Positions 47,293-59,700 of a stretch of DNA of 64,000 bases are shown piece after piece. Each line of letters begins with the position of its first letter. Position 1 is the first letter of the stretch. The stretch is from Argentina anserina (lineage: Eukaryota > Streptophyta > Magnoliopsida > Rosales > Rosaceae). The DNA lies in NCBI RefSeq assembly GCF_933775445.1, contig NC_065876.1:24924001-24988000 (forward strand), in the 5' to 3' direction. The position numbers were made by a program, and so were the translations under genes. The notes below the pieces were generated by a model. It was given only the letters and a program-made list of their open reading frames with translations. It searched no databases and was not told the origin of the DNA.

Positions 47293-48064
47293 GGCATTGT
47301 TTGGTTCACATTGGAAAGAAAAGAAAATTAGTTTTTTGAATTTTCCATTCCTATGAGAAATTGCAAATTCTAGCCATTTTCCTTTCTAGTGTTTGAAAAG
47401 GCCAAGAATATACTTAGAGAATGTCATCTGGTTCTATCAATTTTTCTAAGGAAAATACTTTTGTCCATACGTCCACACTCTCTCTCATTTGAGTTATTTC
47501 TATATTTTTAATAGTGTAAATATAAAATTTAAACCGTTTAAAATTTTTGTTAATCAATATTGATCATCTCTGTAAAATATGAATTGAAACAAAAATCGTT
47601 TGATAGGTCGATTGAATCAGACAAATGAACGTTTGATCATGAGACTACTAATTTTCACCATAACTGTTCATTTATTTGATTCACTCGACCTATCAAACGA
47701 TTTTTGTTTCAATTCATATTTTACAGAGATGATCTATATTGATTAACAAAAATTTTGGACGGTTAAAATTTTATATTTACATTACCAAAAGTATAGAAAT
47801 AAGAGAGAGTATCGACGCACATATTTATACTAGTATGGACACAAGTATTTTCCTTTTTCTAATAATACCCTCAACTCTAACCCATAAAGATTTGTCTAGT
47901 AACTTGATAAAGTAACCCACTAAAGAAACGATCTCTACCCAAATTAAGCCCTCGTATCACCGTATGCAATTCACATACCCAAACAAAATAAAATCCACAC
48001 ATCATACAATAGAGCATTTGAGCAAAATCCTATCACTCTTCACCTCCCAAAACTGAAAGAAAAA

Positions 48065-48104
<40 letters not shown>

Positions 48105-48543
48105 GAGAGAACAATCCAAACAAACCACCATCTACAACAAAACCAAAACCAAGAATATTCCAAGATATAATCAATAATCATATGCATGCTGCATAATATC
48201 TATTGATTAATTATTTAAGAAATAGATAAACTAACATGAATGAAGATGGATAAGAGGATGAATTTGGGTAGCAAAGCTTCAATTCCTCCATTCCTTTTTT
48301 GATATAGTTCGGGGATAAGAGTTTGAGCATGGATAATTTGGTCAAAATCCCTGTATTTATCGCAGGAATTAAGATGGGAAACTCTTTCCATAGTGTGGGC
48401 GGGCGGAAACATCCTCCACCCCAAATCTTCTTGATCCTTGGGAACCCCTTTCTCTTTTCAGCTCTTTCCATTTGATCCTTGGGTGGGCGGAAATAAACCA
48501 CTTTCCTTTCCCAAGGGCATGAATCCTTGAACCAAATGTGGCC
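47293..48543. mobile_element. PIF/Harbinger-like non-autonomous element (1251 bp with nested insert)
   Basis: Left terminus GGCATTGTTTGGTTCA and right terminus the inverse of GGCCACATTTGGTTCA. TAA lies on both sides (47290-47292, 48544-48546), matching the 3-bp TWA target of PIF/Harbinger/Tourist elements. No transposase is visible; the 96- and 69-residue frames at its right end are not recognised. It holds a nested Mutator MITE (47450-47853) and a CT microsatellite (about 48068-48101). Confidence 0.7.
47450..47853. mobile_element. Mutator-like MITE (404 bp) nested in the Harbinger-like element
   Basis: Starts GGAAAATACTTTTGTCC and ends as its near inverse; the arms pair almost to the centre, around 47640. 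TTTTTCTAA is duplicated on both sides (47441-47449, 47854-47862), a 9-bp target duplication characteristic of Mutator-like elements. Confidence 0.9.
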
Positions 48544-48546
48544 TAA

Positions 48547-49034
48547 ACAAGCTAGTCCAGGTCTTTTTATCTCATAATAACTTTGTTAAAACGCCCAAGA
48601 TGCTGAGTCCAATTTTGATCGACCAACCATTCTGGATTATAATATTTTCAAAGGGCATGTTATCAACGAAAGCAAAGCCAGCCGAAGTTATTGACCCCTC
48701 ATTCCTATCGGGCATTTGTGCTAGAGCATAGATTCAGAGACTAGAGAGAAGGGGAAAGAGAGCAATGTTATTGCACACATGTCAAAATTGCTTTACCATC
48801 TTCTACGTATATACCATGGGAACTTCGGTAGAGCAATGATGCCTTATCTGTGATACTCCACGTACTATATATGAGCAAGCTGACGAAGAATAGACAGATA
48901 ATATGCAAGTTAACGCTATGTATGAAATAATGTCCCAATGATGTGTATAGATACAATCTCTGTTTATCCCATTTACTAGACAAATAACACAATACAAAAT
49001 AATGCCCTAATGTGTGTTTATGTAGATCTCATAG
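48547..49034. other. Intergenic sequence, nothing recognised
   Basis: No supported gene or repeat border. Confidence 0.4.
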
Positions 49035-49205
49035 GTCCCGTTTGGATTTGAAGTGGAAAAACTCAAAATTGGAAAAACTAAGTTTTAAATAAGCAGAAGC
49101 TCTTTTTTTTTAATTGTGGTTATTTAGACTATATTTTACAATTAAAGATAAACTTACCAAACTGAAAAACACCATTATGAGTTAAATATAAGTGCTTATT
49201 TTGAG
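49035..49205. mobile_element. MITE related to the one at 22.75-22.95 kb
   Basis: Aligns with the reverse complement of 22745-22955 (shared 'ggaaaaactcaaaatt'-type start and 'aaaacaccattatga' region). Ends are not precisely placed. Confidence 0.5.
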
Positions 49206-49863
49206 ATAGGAATGGGGATCTTAGAAAACTATCTCATGTAGGGATGAGAAATCCAAACTGGGGAGAAGTCACTCGATATCTTTGAGATAGGAAGGGCTTG
49301 AGGAGTATGCTCATACCACTCAACAATTGGCCCTATTGATACAAGATTCTTTGTTCCCTACAGAGTTCGCTTGTCCAGTTGAGACGAATATATGTAACTT
49401 CATCTTGACTTGATCCCAAATCAGTCTACTTCTGTGTAGTCTAGGCTTGATTTGTATCGAACAAGCTAAGTCTACTTGATGTATAAGACATATACGTGCT
49501 AATAGGCTTATACGACAGGTTTTCGAGGTCTCTTCTCAGCCCATTGGGCCTCGGGCCTCGTCAACGAATATGGACTCTGTAATCTGGACTCGAATATTAA
49601 AGTCATTAAAATGAATAAAGGAAAGAAAGGGTTGTTGGACCAAAAAGGCAAAACTCTCCGATTGTCTTCCTTTCTCCTCCGCTCCTTCATAATTAAACAA
49701 AACAAAACAAAAACAAAAATTCGTAAGCTCCTCTTCTTCAGCTTTTCGGTAATCTCCCAACCCTAAATTCGATTTCGTTTTCCTCCTAATCGCAATTTTG
49801 TTTGTTCTCTAATTTGCTTCGGCTACAAGGCTCCGATTGCAGGCTTAGCTATCCGAATCCGCC

Positions 49864-52800
49864 ATGGCTGTTGCATCCGACGAAGCTCACAAAATATGCA
49901 CTCACTGGTATATATGAATCATCTTCCGAATTTCATAATTTTGTGTATCAGTGTTGATTTTGTTTACGAATTCTTGGATTGAAATTTTTGTTTAGGACAC
50001 TAGTTGGATTGAATTTAGCTGTGAAATCGAAACCGAATTTAGAGTCTTAGACCGAAATCGAGGCTTAGTTTTAGCTGGTTTAGGTGTTTAGGCTAAAGAG
50101 TAAAGATCAGCTTAAGCAGCATTTACTGCTGATTTGATTTTCAAAAGCGGAGTTAGGAAGTGTGTGATATGCTGTAGACGGTTTTATGTGTCGGTGATCT
50201 AACAAGAGTAGTGTGTTGATGGATGGTCTGTGCATGTGTTTTCAGTGAGAGAGATATCCCGGCTGCGAATATTGATTTGCATTATGCTCATTGTATTCGC
50301 AATCTGGCGAAATGTGAAGTTTGTGGTGACATGGTTCCAAAGAAACATGCTGAGGAACATTACGCAGACAACCATGCCCCGGTAAGTGGTTTTTTTTTGG
50401 TTCTCTGCTTTTGGAATACTTTGAACTGCTAATATTAGTGGGAATGCACCACATGGTCTAAAGTTTAGAGTTTAGAAGGTAGTACTAAATCAGCAAGTTA
50501 AATTCTTAGATTGTGCATGAGTGTGTGAACATGGTGGGTATTGCAATCCACTGGTGTCAAGGATTGAGTATTTGCTCATTTAGAATAGAATTGCTTACCA
50601 AATGGGAGCAAACTGAGGGCCCTGACATTATTGTTAAACCCTTACTGATGCATTAAAATTTAAACAAGTCTATGATCATAAATATGTGTCCTCATGCTCC
50701 ATCAAGCTATTTGCAGCTTGTATGATAATTTTGTATTCTAAGCAATCATTCTGAAACGACAGTTTCAATGTGCTGGAAATACACTGTAATGACTGTATAG
50801 TTTATTGATCTTCTACAGGATATTCAACGTGTCTTAAACAAATCTAAATTATTAGGTGACAAATCTCCATCTAGGCCCGAACATTCATAATATTTTATTT
50901 GCTCAGTTTGTTTGTGGCTTATTATGAATTATTTATTTTCATGCCAAGAAAAAAGCATCTATAGATGCATCAAACCTCAATGAAAGAACAGGAGACCCCC
51001 CAAAAAAAAACATTTCGCCATCCCTAATGATCAATTGGAAGTACCGGTCAAGCCAAATCATATTTCTTAGTAAAAAGTTAGGATTGATTTGACCTGGGTG
51101 TAGACATATGATAAATCACTTAGCTGCAGTTGATTGATTGCCACATTAATGACATGCGTTTTGAACAGGTATCTTGTTCACTTTGTAGTGAGACAATGGA
51201 ACGTGATACATTGGCCATCCACAAAGGTGAAATATGCCCTAATAGACTCGTCAATTGTGAGTTCTGTGAGTTCCCATCGTATGCTGTTGATCTAGCTGAC
51301 CATCTGGTAATAATCCCATTATTAGAAATGAATAAATGAAATGTTACACAATATACACCAGCATTGATAGAGTTTTATAACATCATCTTTTAATATTGAC
51401 AGAAAGATTGTCGCAATCGGACAGATTATTGTTCTCAATGTCAAACTTATGTCATACGTAAAGAAAGATATAACCATGAGGCTAGTTGCAATGTTGTCTC
51501 AGACAATACTGTGGGACCTTCCAGGTTAGTTCACTATTATTTTTCTTTCATATACTAGCTTAAATTTTACAGTGATTTTTAAATAAATTTGTAATAGATT
51601 ACTTTCTGAGGACTTCCCAAGAGTGAAGTACCTTGACTCATCTGTTTAGTATTGAACTTGCCTATTCTTACATCACTGGATGGTACTGTTTATTTCATCA
51701 AATAAACCAGAACCAAGTCAAGGGACATTTTGTTTCTGTTTCTGCATTGAAGGGCAATGGTTACTGTCTTGTTATGATTATAAATTCTGCACCTCTTACT
51801 GAATGACTAAGCTGTTTGAATTGAGCGAATTAAGTTCTTTTTGTCCTTTATGGTGCCATGGTTAGGTTAGTCGTTCATGGAAATTTTTCTAAAGGGGTAT
51901 TCTCTTGTGCAGCTTTTGTAGTTTTGAAAAGAAAGAAAAAAGTCTGTTCAATGACAGAGTGGCCTGTTGTTATTTTTTAGGATTAAATACTTGTGACACT
52001 CTATATTTTAGGTGTAAAAACAGTTTTGTCTTTTGATTTTCAAATTTAATATGTATATCATTTAACTCTTATTTTTTAACAGTTTTGTCCATTCCGTTAG
52101 TTGACCGTTAAAAAATTCCGTTAAGCCATTAAAATGTCTAGAATACCCCAATTCAAATCAGATTTTTTTTTTCTTTTCTTATGCCTTTTTTATTCTCTTT
52201 TGGTTTTTCTTTTTGTTTTTCTTGTTTTTAAATTTAATTCATCATATGTGCTATCAAATATGTATAATTGTAATCAACACAAATTATCAAATTAATTGTA
52301 AACATCTTATAATCAATTGGATAATGTCTAAAATGACATGTGAGTGCCAGTATTCAAATCTAGTTAGAAACTTCCATTATATTATGATGCTTAACAAACA
52401 TATTTTGATTATTTTCTACAATGCTAAGACAAGAAAGACTTCTACTATCATAACCATACTTTGATGCAAAAATAGTTTCAAATTATTTATTTCCCACTTG
52501 ATGTTAAACAATTGTCATTAATTCTCCGCTTACTGCACACGCAAATTAACAAAATTTTCAACAATGGGCTTGGGTGCTCTGACCAAAAGAAGAAAAAAGG
52601 TTAAAAAATAATGCTTGAAACTAAACCTCTTGTCGTACGACTAGGATTAGATTATAATTGGAAACAGAGTGCAATTACTAGTAATAAAGTTTTCAGTCAA
52701 TGCATTCACTATCATTTGCTCTAAGTTTGAGTTTTGAAGTATACCTACGTGAGGTGAGCCATTCTATTTTACTTCTTTTACATCTGCTTCAAGTTCTCGC

Positions 52801-54303
52801 AAGCGTTCAACAAAATTACAGATAACTTGATAGGGAGCAAGATCGTCATTCTCTTGTTTACAATTAATTTGATAATTTTTGTTGATTACAATTATATATA
52901 TTTGATAGCACATATGATGAATTAAATTTAAAAACAAGAAAAATCAAAAAAGAAATAAAAAAGGCATAAGAAAAGAAAGAAAAAAAATCCAATTTGAATT
53001 GGGACTATTCTAGACATTTTAACGGCTTAACGGATTTTTTTGAAAGTAGAAGGACAAAACTGTTAAAAAATAAGAGTTAAAGGATGTACAGATTAAATTT
53101 GAAAGTAAAAGGACAAAAAACTGTTTTTACACCTAAAGTATAAAGTGTCACAAGTATTTAATCCTATTTTTTACCTTCCATACTAGTATCCCACTTTGGG
53201 TTCCAGTGCTGGTATTTGTACATATGGTTGATACACACATTTTCTGTGCTAGTATGGCAATATTACACATTTGTATATAAAATTAGGTTATTATATTGTC
53301 ATAAAAGTGAAAGAAGGACAAGGGATGACTATTTCATTGTTTTCTGACGGCAGTCTCTGTCTGTAGCTGGACTCATCATTTTCTTTAGATTCTTTCCTAT
53401 TGAGTTTATTTCAACGGCTATATGTTTTGTGGATTGTGGCTGTTTCTGGAAGAAGGCTAGGGGTGTCTTTATAACTTATCCTAGATCGGATTAGAACTTA
53501 ATCTAGCCGACTGCATAAGTTGAATCGTCTATATTCTAAAAATCAAATCTGAACTATGCCTCCTTCTGACAAGAGAAACCCAAGCCATTTATTATTGCTG
53601 TGGCTCTTTTTGGGTTGGCCGCTATCCAATTTCTAAGATAAAGATCTAGCCTGGAGTATTGGTCCGCCAAGGGTCAAACAATTTGCTTGTAGTTTAGAAG
53701 TCTTATTATAACCATCGGGCTTTCATTGGTAAGAGGTAGGATGCTGTTTGTATGCAAAGTGTCCTGCATATTCTTATTCCTTTCCTTTCCAATTTGGATT
53801 TATTTGGTTAGCTGCGTGGTGTTATCCTATTCACCAAAAGAATATGGTTGAATCTTCTAACATGATCAAGTTGGTGGCCAAGTCATTTAAACATGTCCGG
53901 TTGGAATTAGTATGAATTGACCTTGAATTACTGGTTGGCCCGTCATTGATAGGCTGGGACGGGAAATCTCTTTTCTTTTTAAGTTGTTAAAACTGTCCGA
54001 CTGTTTCAGCATTCGTTGGTTGGTGGGTTTTAGAATTAGGGTGATCGGTGGTGGTCAATTTGCTGTCTTTGTCTTAATTATTTCCTTTTCTTTTTCTTTT
54101 TGTCTTGTCATTAGTATAACCCTCTGTAATTTTTCTTTAGGGATGTCAGGGAAGCTGAAAGAGGGCAAGGTCCCCAAAGAAGAAGACAGCCTAATGAGTT
54201 TTCACGGAGAGGGCTTGTGTTTACCGTTGCATTAACAGGCATTGCTGTTCTATTAGGATCTCTTTTTTTCCAGAAGAAGACAGAGGGCAGTCAAGTAAAT
54301 TAG
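49864..54303 (+). CDS. TRAF-type zinc-finger protein with C-terminal membrane anchor
   Basis: Exons 49864-49907, 50246-50381, 51169-51306, 51403-51524 and 54141-54303 join with GT/AG borders into 603 nt (200 aa). The start ATG lies in a good context (gccATGGC). Five zinc-binding modules follow each other: C12-C15-H27-C31, C38-C41-H53-H58, C63-C66-H78-C83, C90-C93-H105-C109 and C116-C119-H131-C135. This matches plant TRAF-type / XIAP-associated-factor-like fingers. An arginine-rich linker (residues 147-170) precedes one hydrophobic segment, GLVFTVALTGIAVLLGSLFF (171-190), and a short polar tail, so it is probably a tail-anchored protein of an internal membrane. The role is unknown; TRAF fingers usually bind proteins. 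Intron 4 is 2.6 kb and holds a Mutator-like element. From memory it resembles At1g09920. Confidence 0.9.
51980..53164. mobile_element. Mutator-like element (1185 bp) in intron 4 of the TRAF-type gene
   Basis: Terminal repeats start GGATTAAATACTTGTGACAC and are mirrored at the right end; the arms pair over about 330 bp. TATTTTTTA lies on both sides (51971-51979, 53165-53173), a perfect 9-bp target duplication. The centre (about 52310-52850) has no transposase. It adds about 1.2 kb to the intron without touching the splice sites. Confidence 0.93.
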
Positions 54304-54560
54304 CTGCTGAGTAACTATAGTTTCTGTAAATCTTTACGAAGCTTGTACTTTTTTTTCCCGTATATCTTACTGTACTTTTGTAAGCGTATTGAAATCCCAC
54401 GACTCATCTTAAGCCCGGACTGATTATGCTCTATTGACATGCTTTATATTCTGTGGAGAACTGACTGATGAGCAATTCGATAGAATTTCCTTGCCATTAA
54501 AGAGAACAGATTTAAGATTGAGGGGCGTCTCAATAGGCTCGTAGCAGTTATAGGTATCCC
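54304..54560 (+). other. Probable 3' untranslated region of the TRAF-type gene
   Basis: Sequence directly after the TAG at 54301-54303. The poly(A) site is not clear; the bounds are approximate. Confidence 0.35.
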
Positions 54561-55154
54561 ACCAGCCCCTTTGATTCTGCCTTTCTTTCACTTTTTAATG
54601 TATAGCCTACTGAATGCTCAGCCGCAACTTTAGTTTCTGTCTCCCGTAGAATTATCTTCTTCTCAAAAACCAACATATCTGCTCTGCTGTTGAATTGCAT
54701 AGATTTTCATGATCCAAATAAATCAAGTCACTATTTATTTTCTTCAAACATAATAGAATAGTTGATTAATCCTTCAACGAAGCTCTGATTCTTTTGATTT
54801 CATGTTTATGAAAGCAGCGAGGCCCTGACATGAATCACATAAGCAGGTTTATAAAACAAAAAGAAGTCTTAAGCACAGAGTGGATGCTTGAACAGTTGAA
54901 CTAGTGTATGATCATCCATGATTAACCACTAATATGCAGATAACTTTTGTTAAGTTATCCACATATTGACCACTAATCCATTATCCATGTATAAATATCC
55001 CCTAAATTAAGTTGAGATCGTTGCTGATTGTACTAGTTTTCTCGAAGTTTATAAGGACTTTGGTTCAAGTATATTTGCACCGACTGCAGATAAGCAAATT
55101 TTAAACCTTTTGGCTTATCTTGAATAAGACGATCAATCATCCAAAAATTTAATT

Positions 55155-55695
55155 TGTACAGTAAAACCTCTATAATGAATAATATCATGACCAAAAAAAT
55201 TTATTACTTTAACGGAATTATTATGTTATCGATAAATAAATAATTTATTTATTTATCGATAAATTAATAAATTATTCATTTACACATAGTTTTATTGTTA
55301 TTTCCGCTAAATTAATAATCGTTTAGTTTGACTACTAGGTCTATTTTTGCTAGGATTTTATATTTATTCACTTTCCAAATTTGGTATAATTTCATGCCTA
55401 AAAGTAACTTTAAAATGATAAGTTTAAATAATTATTTTCCTTAATTTGTATTATGAATTTTATTCACTATTTCTTTTATATATATTTGATCAATTATTAA
55501 TCATTTAACCGATTTTTTAAAATTTTATTAAATTAATTATTACGTTATATATTCAATGAGACCTATAGAGAATTCAAAAAAATTATTATTTTATACATTT
55601 AGCAAGAATTTTAGTAATATACACTGATCCCGAATTGAGACCGAAGAAAATTATTACTTAAGCGAGGTTATTGATTTATCGAATACTCATTTATT
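55155..55695. mobile_element. MITE-like element with 'acagtaaaacctctata' terminus
   Basis: The left end 'acagtaaaacctctataatg' and the right end, the inverse of 'acagtctaatctcaataaat', form imperfect terminal repeats. The interior is very AT-rich with repeated 'attaataaatt' blocks. I recognise the terminus as a common plant dispersed repeat; superfamily not assigned. Confidence 0.5.
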
Positions 55696-56009
55696 GAGAT
55701 TAGACTGTAGTTCAAGTGCCCACTTTCACTCACTTCTCTGCTTTGATACCTGACATGTTTGGTTTGACTTTTTATAAAGGTTTGCCTGGTAGTTTCATTT
55801 TTTTTTTGGTATGAAGATTGAACAACATATCCATTCTCTAATATTCCTTCTCTGGTCCCAAGTATTAGAAAGCCAATGTATTTGATACTCTGCTCATTTC
55901 CTACAAAAAAAAAATCTTAGTATTTTGACTTAAAAGCACGCTCAGGTGATCAATTGATTCATAGTCAATCATGTTTGCATATCTAAATCCAAATGAGATG
56001 ATGAAGAAT

Positions 56010-56190
56010 AATTTGTCTTTCGCACAATGAGGTTGGTCTAGCTGCAAGTAGGGCGGATATTGTAAAGAGGTCTTTGGTTCGAACCCAGCTTGTGAAAAAA
56101 AACACACATTGAGGAGGAGCCATACCTTAAATTACTTCCCCGATTACCATTTTTCTCAACAAAAAAAAAAATAAAAAAATAAAAATAGAG
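56010..56190 (+). mobile_element. tRNA-derived SINE-like element
   Basis: Has an A-box-like 'tagctgcaagtagg', a perfect B box GGTTCGAACCC about 35 bases further on, a body of about 80 bases, and an A-rich tail near 56160-56185. These are features of tRNA-derived SINEs. Target duplications are unclear. Confidence 0.6.
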
Positions 56191-56307
56191 GGTCAAAAAC
56201 AAAAGAAAAATGCTAGTCTCGTTGTGATATGAGAATGAAGTGCCGTGAGACGCTGGTAATAAATCAAATCTAAGTATCAAACCAAACCAAACCAAACTCT
56301 TCCTCCT

Positions 56308-56501
56308 ATGCGCGGCAACGGCCGGTATCAACTGTCAAACGATCAGCACATGCTGCAACTGACTCTTCAACCTTCCTCGATCACATTAATCACCGTCGCT
56401 GCCACCCATCACTTCCATCTCATTCTCCCTCCTCTCGCCGACGACGATGACGTTTTCATGGGCATCCCCGTAATTTCAGAACCCACCTCTCTCTATCTCG
56501 C
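56308..56501 (+). other. Possible first exon, product not recognised
   Basis: An ATG frame of about 64 codons with normal plant coding composition (begins MRGNGRYQLSND; includes ADDDDVFMGIPVISEP) ends at a donor-like site (gcaa|gtaagc). The next acceptor (tttcag|aaactg, about 56706) would join in frame and read on into the start of the lyase pseudogene. It could be an N-terminal extension, a separate small gene, or chance. I do not recognise the protein. Confidence 0.35.
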
Positions 56502-56776
56502 AAGTAAGCATCTCACCTTTACCAACATTGCCATATTAAACTCTCACATTTTCAGTCTGAAAAGCATATGATCTCCCACATTTTTCCATGATCTGAAAGT
56601 AACCCAGTATTTAAAAACAGAACATTGCTTGTGGGTTTGCACTCGTTTGAGGCAGAGATTCTGATTCTGAGTTTGTGTTTGATAGATTGGTGTGGTGTGT
56701 TTCAGAAACTGTCAAACTGGGTCTCTCACTTTGTTGCGGTAAACGAGTTCCAACAGAACAAGGGTCTGAGACTCCC

Positions 56777-59700
56777 ATGTCGGGTGTGCGGTTGCATAAT
56801 CAGGGTCACCATGTAAGTCCAATTTTTTAGCCTTTTGGTTTCCAAATTAGATTAGAAGTTGTTGATGTATATGCCTATATGGTCAGATGTGTTAAAGGGT
56901 TGGTTTGGATTTTTGTCGTTGAAGGAAAGCGAGTGTTTTTCCGTTATGTGTGTTTTGGTTATGCAGGTGGTGATGGACAATGGCATAGTCCAAGTCGCCT
57001 TATCAAACCCGGATGGTATTATCACCGGAATACGATATAATGGGATTGACAATCTGCTTGAGCCTCTCAATGCCGAACATAATAGAGGGTATTAATTTTG
57101 TATCTCTACTCGTTTTTTATTTTGGTTGTTGCAAATATAAGGTAAAAAGTTCAGACAGAACTCTGGAGAGAAGCATGTATTGCAAGTATATGTCTTGGTT
57201 TGGTTTTTATGTTACATTTGTTAGCTTATGAGAAACGGAATTGACTGTAGATTCCATTTGATTATATAGGTACTGGGACCTCGTTTGGAGTGGACCGGGA
57301 GTTAAGGGAACATTTGATGTGTATGTATTTCTCCTCTCTTCTTTATTAATATAGTAGTGAAGTTTGTAAAAGTATCTGATTATGGTCGATGACGAATTTT
57401 TCGATGGTTATGCAGGATTAAAGGTACAGATTTTAGGGTCATTGTGGAGAATGAGGACCAGGTTGAGCTTTCATTTACAAGAACGTGGAATCCCTCCCTG
57501 GAGGGAAATCTGTTCCCTTAAACATAGACAAAAGGTCACTGTTAATTTTTTTTTGAAGTATACAGTTTTATTCCTAAAGCCAAGTGCTACCCTGAGTTAA
57601 GATTAGGCTTATATTTAGAGTTTATTTTTTATACTCATGCAGTCTTGCTCTCATGAATGTTATCTTGTGTAATATATCCAGGTTCATAATGCTTCATGGT
57701 TCCTCGGGCTTCTACTCTTATGCAATTTATGAGCACCTGAAGGATTGGCCTGATTTTGAAATTGGTGAAACCAGAATAACTGCGAAAAGACAAGTAAACT
57801 TCGCTTTCATATCATCATATATATTTTTCCAGTTATGCATGCTGATTTGGTATAAATCATTGAAAAGAAAAAGTAACAAGTTTCTGAATTTTAGAGCACT
57901 GTGTATGGTATCTGTAAAACAATTTGTTGTATATATTCGTGGGTACATTTTATGTTTCCTATGTTTTTTTTTGTTACAATGGAGCCAAATGCCCAACAGC
58001 AATGAAGAGAAAAACTAGCCAGTATGGCTAGTAGCTACTCTTCGCTGCCTTGTAATCACTAAGCCCTATGATTATCATCAATTAGACTTCAGTAACTAGA
58101 GTAGGAGGTTCATCAAAGGTACAAAGACCAGTAGCATTATAAAGACTACTTTTAACCCAGACATCTGCCAACCATACTCCGCTCCCTGTGAATGTGAATG
58201 ATAGAAACTGTCTTAAAATGAGTCATAAGCTGTTTCATGTTCATCAAAATTGTACCCAAGGGATGCAGATCAGAGTCATTTTTTAGCAACAAGTGAACAA
58301 GTACTGCTGAGTTGGATTCAATCCCTAAGTGCAAGATCTGTATTCCCACAGCTTGCTGTAACCCATGATAAGACTCCAAGCTTCAGCCTGATGCACTTCT
58401 CCACCACTAATATTCAACATCAGTCCCCCAATCCAAACACCAGAATTATCTCTAATGACCCCTCCAGCTCCAATGGTGTTGTCTCTAGATTTAGAACCTT
58501 CAACATTCAATTTATAGTAACCAGTAGCAGGTTTGCACCAAGATAAGGTTTCCACTTGAAATTTAGTAAGAAGTCTACCATGAACGAGAGTCCATGTAAA
58601 AGTTTCGATTTCATGTGGATCTTAAAAGTACCAAATGTCTTTCCATGTAAAATTTGTAAAACCTTGGTCCTCACAGTGCTGCAAATAGGCAGATTTTACA
58701 GATAACTTACTAGAAGAAGTTTTTCCCCATATTAGCTTATCCATGTATTCAGTATTAGAAATAGGAACGCTAATAATTACTTCACAAGATCAGAAGGGTA
58801 ATTTTCACTAAGCTTCTGAGCATCCCATTCTCCAAGAAGTCAACAATCCGGGAATCTTTAACCACCAGTAGCATCAATTTTAGAGAAATCAAGAGCAACA
58901 TTGTAGAGCTTACTACAAGAGGATTAAGGGTCAGTCCAGAACTTGGCACAAGCTCCTTTATTAACTCTCCAAACCATTTCTTGTCTTAGAAGATGAGCTT
59001 CAAACGGAACGCTAGACCATGTGCTTGAGCAATAAGAAGGTTTCTTATATATTTGTTCAAGGAGAGACCCATTCTTAAGATATTTGTCTTCATAAATTGT
59101 ATAGCAAAGACCACCATCTCCCTGTATGATTCTCCAACTAGCTTTAGCCCACATAGCCTTGTTCATTGCAGGAGATTTCTTGAAGGCCAGACCTCAATAG
59201 TTCTTAGGTCTGCAAACTAGATCCCAATTTGCCAAATGAATTTTCCTTTTCTGATAGTATTGCACTATCGCCCCATATAAAGTACATGTTCTGTTTGTTT
59301 AAGCTATTGCAAATATGAACAGGGAGTTTCACAGTTTGCATGGCCTTAACAGGATAGAGGCAGCCACAGTCTGAATAACAGTTTAGTTATTCAGTTTGTT
59401 TGTAGAGCTTGTAAATAGTATTTAATATTCATCACCGCATTCTTTTCATTTTTGCAAATAAGATTATTATTAGATAGCCTCTGGGGATGTATAACTATGC
59501 CTCATTGTAAATTAGGTTGAAACTGATATTGATAGCGAATATATTGATTTTACTCTAATTATCTTCTCTTTATTCCATCTTCATTTGTTCAACCATAGAA
59601 GTCTTATTATCATTTTCTCTTTGGTAGTTTAGCACATGTCGCCAAATTAACAATAGTCCGATTTGGGGAATAGGTTTCAATACATGGCCATATCAGACAA

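Noticed and set aside
57382..57600. Separate 72-residue gene
   Set aside because: It is the wrong frame of lyase exon 4 read through a frameshift.
58152..59166. Host genes on the minus strand inside the lyase intron
   Set aside because: Peptides match the end of LINE reverse transcriptase and RNase H, with stops; treated as one dead LINE.
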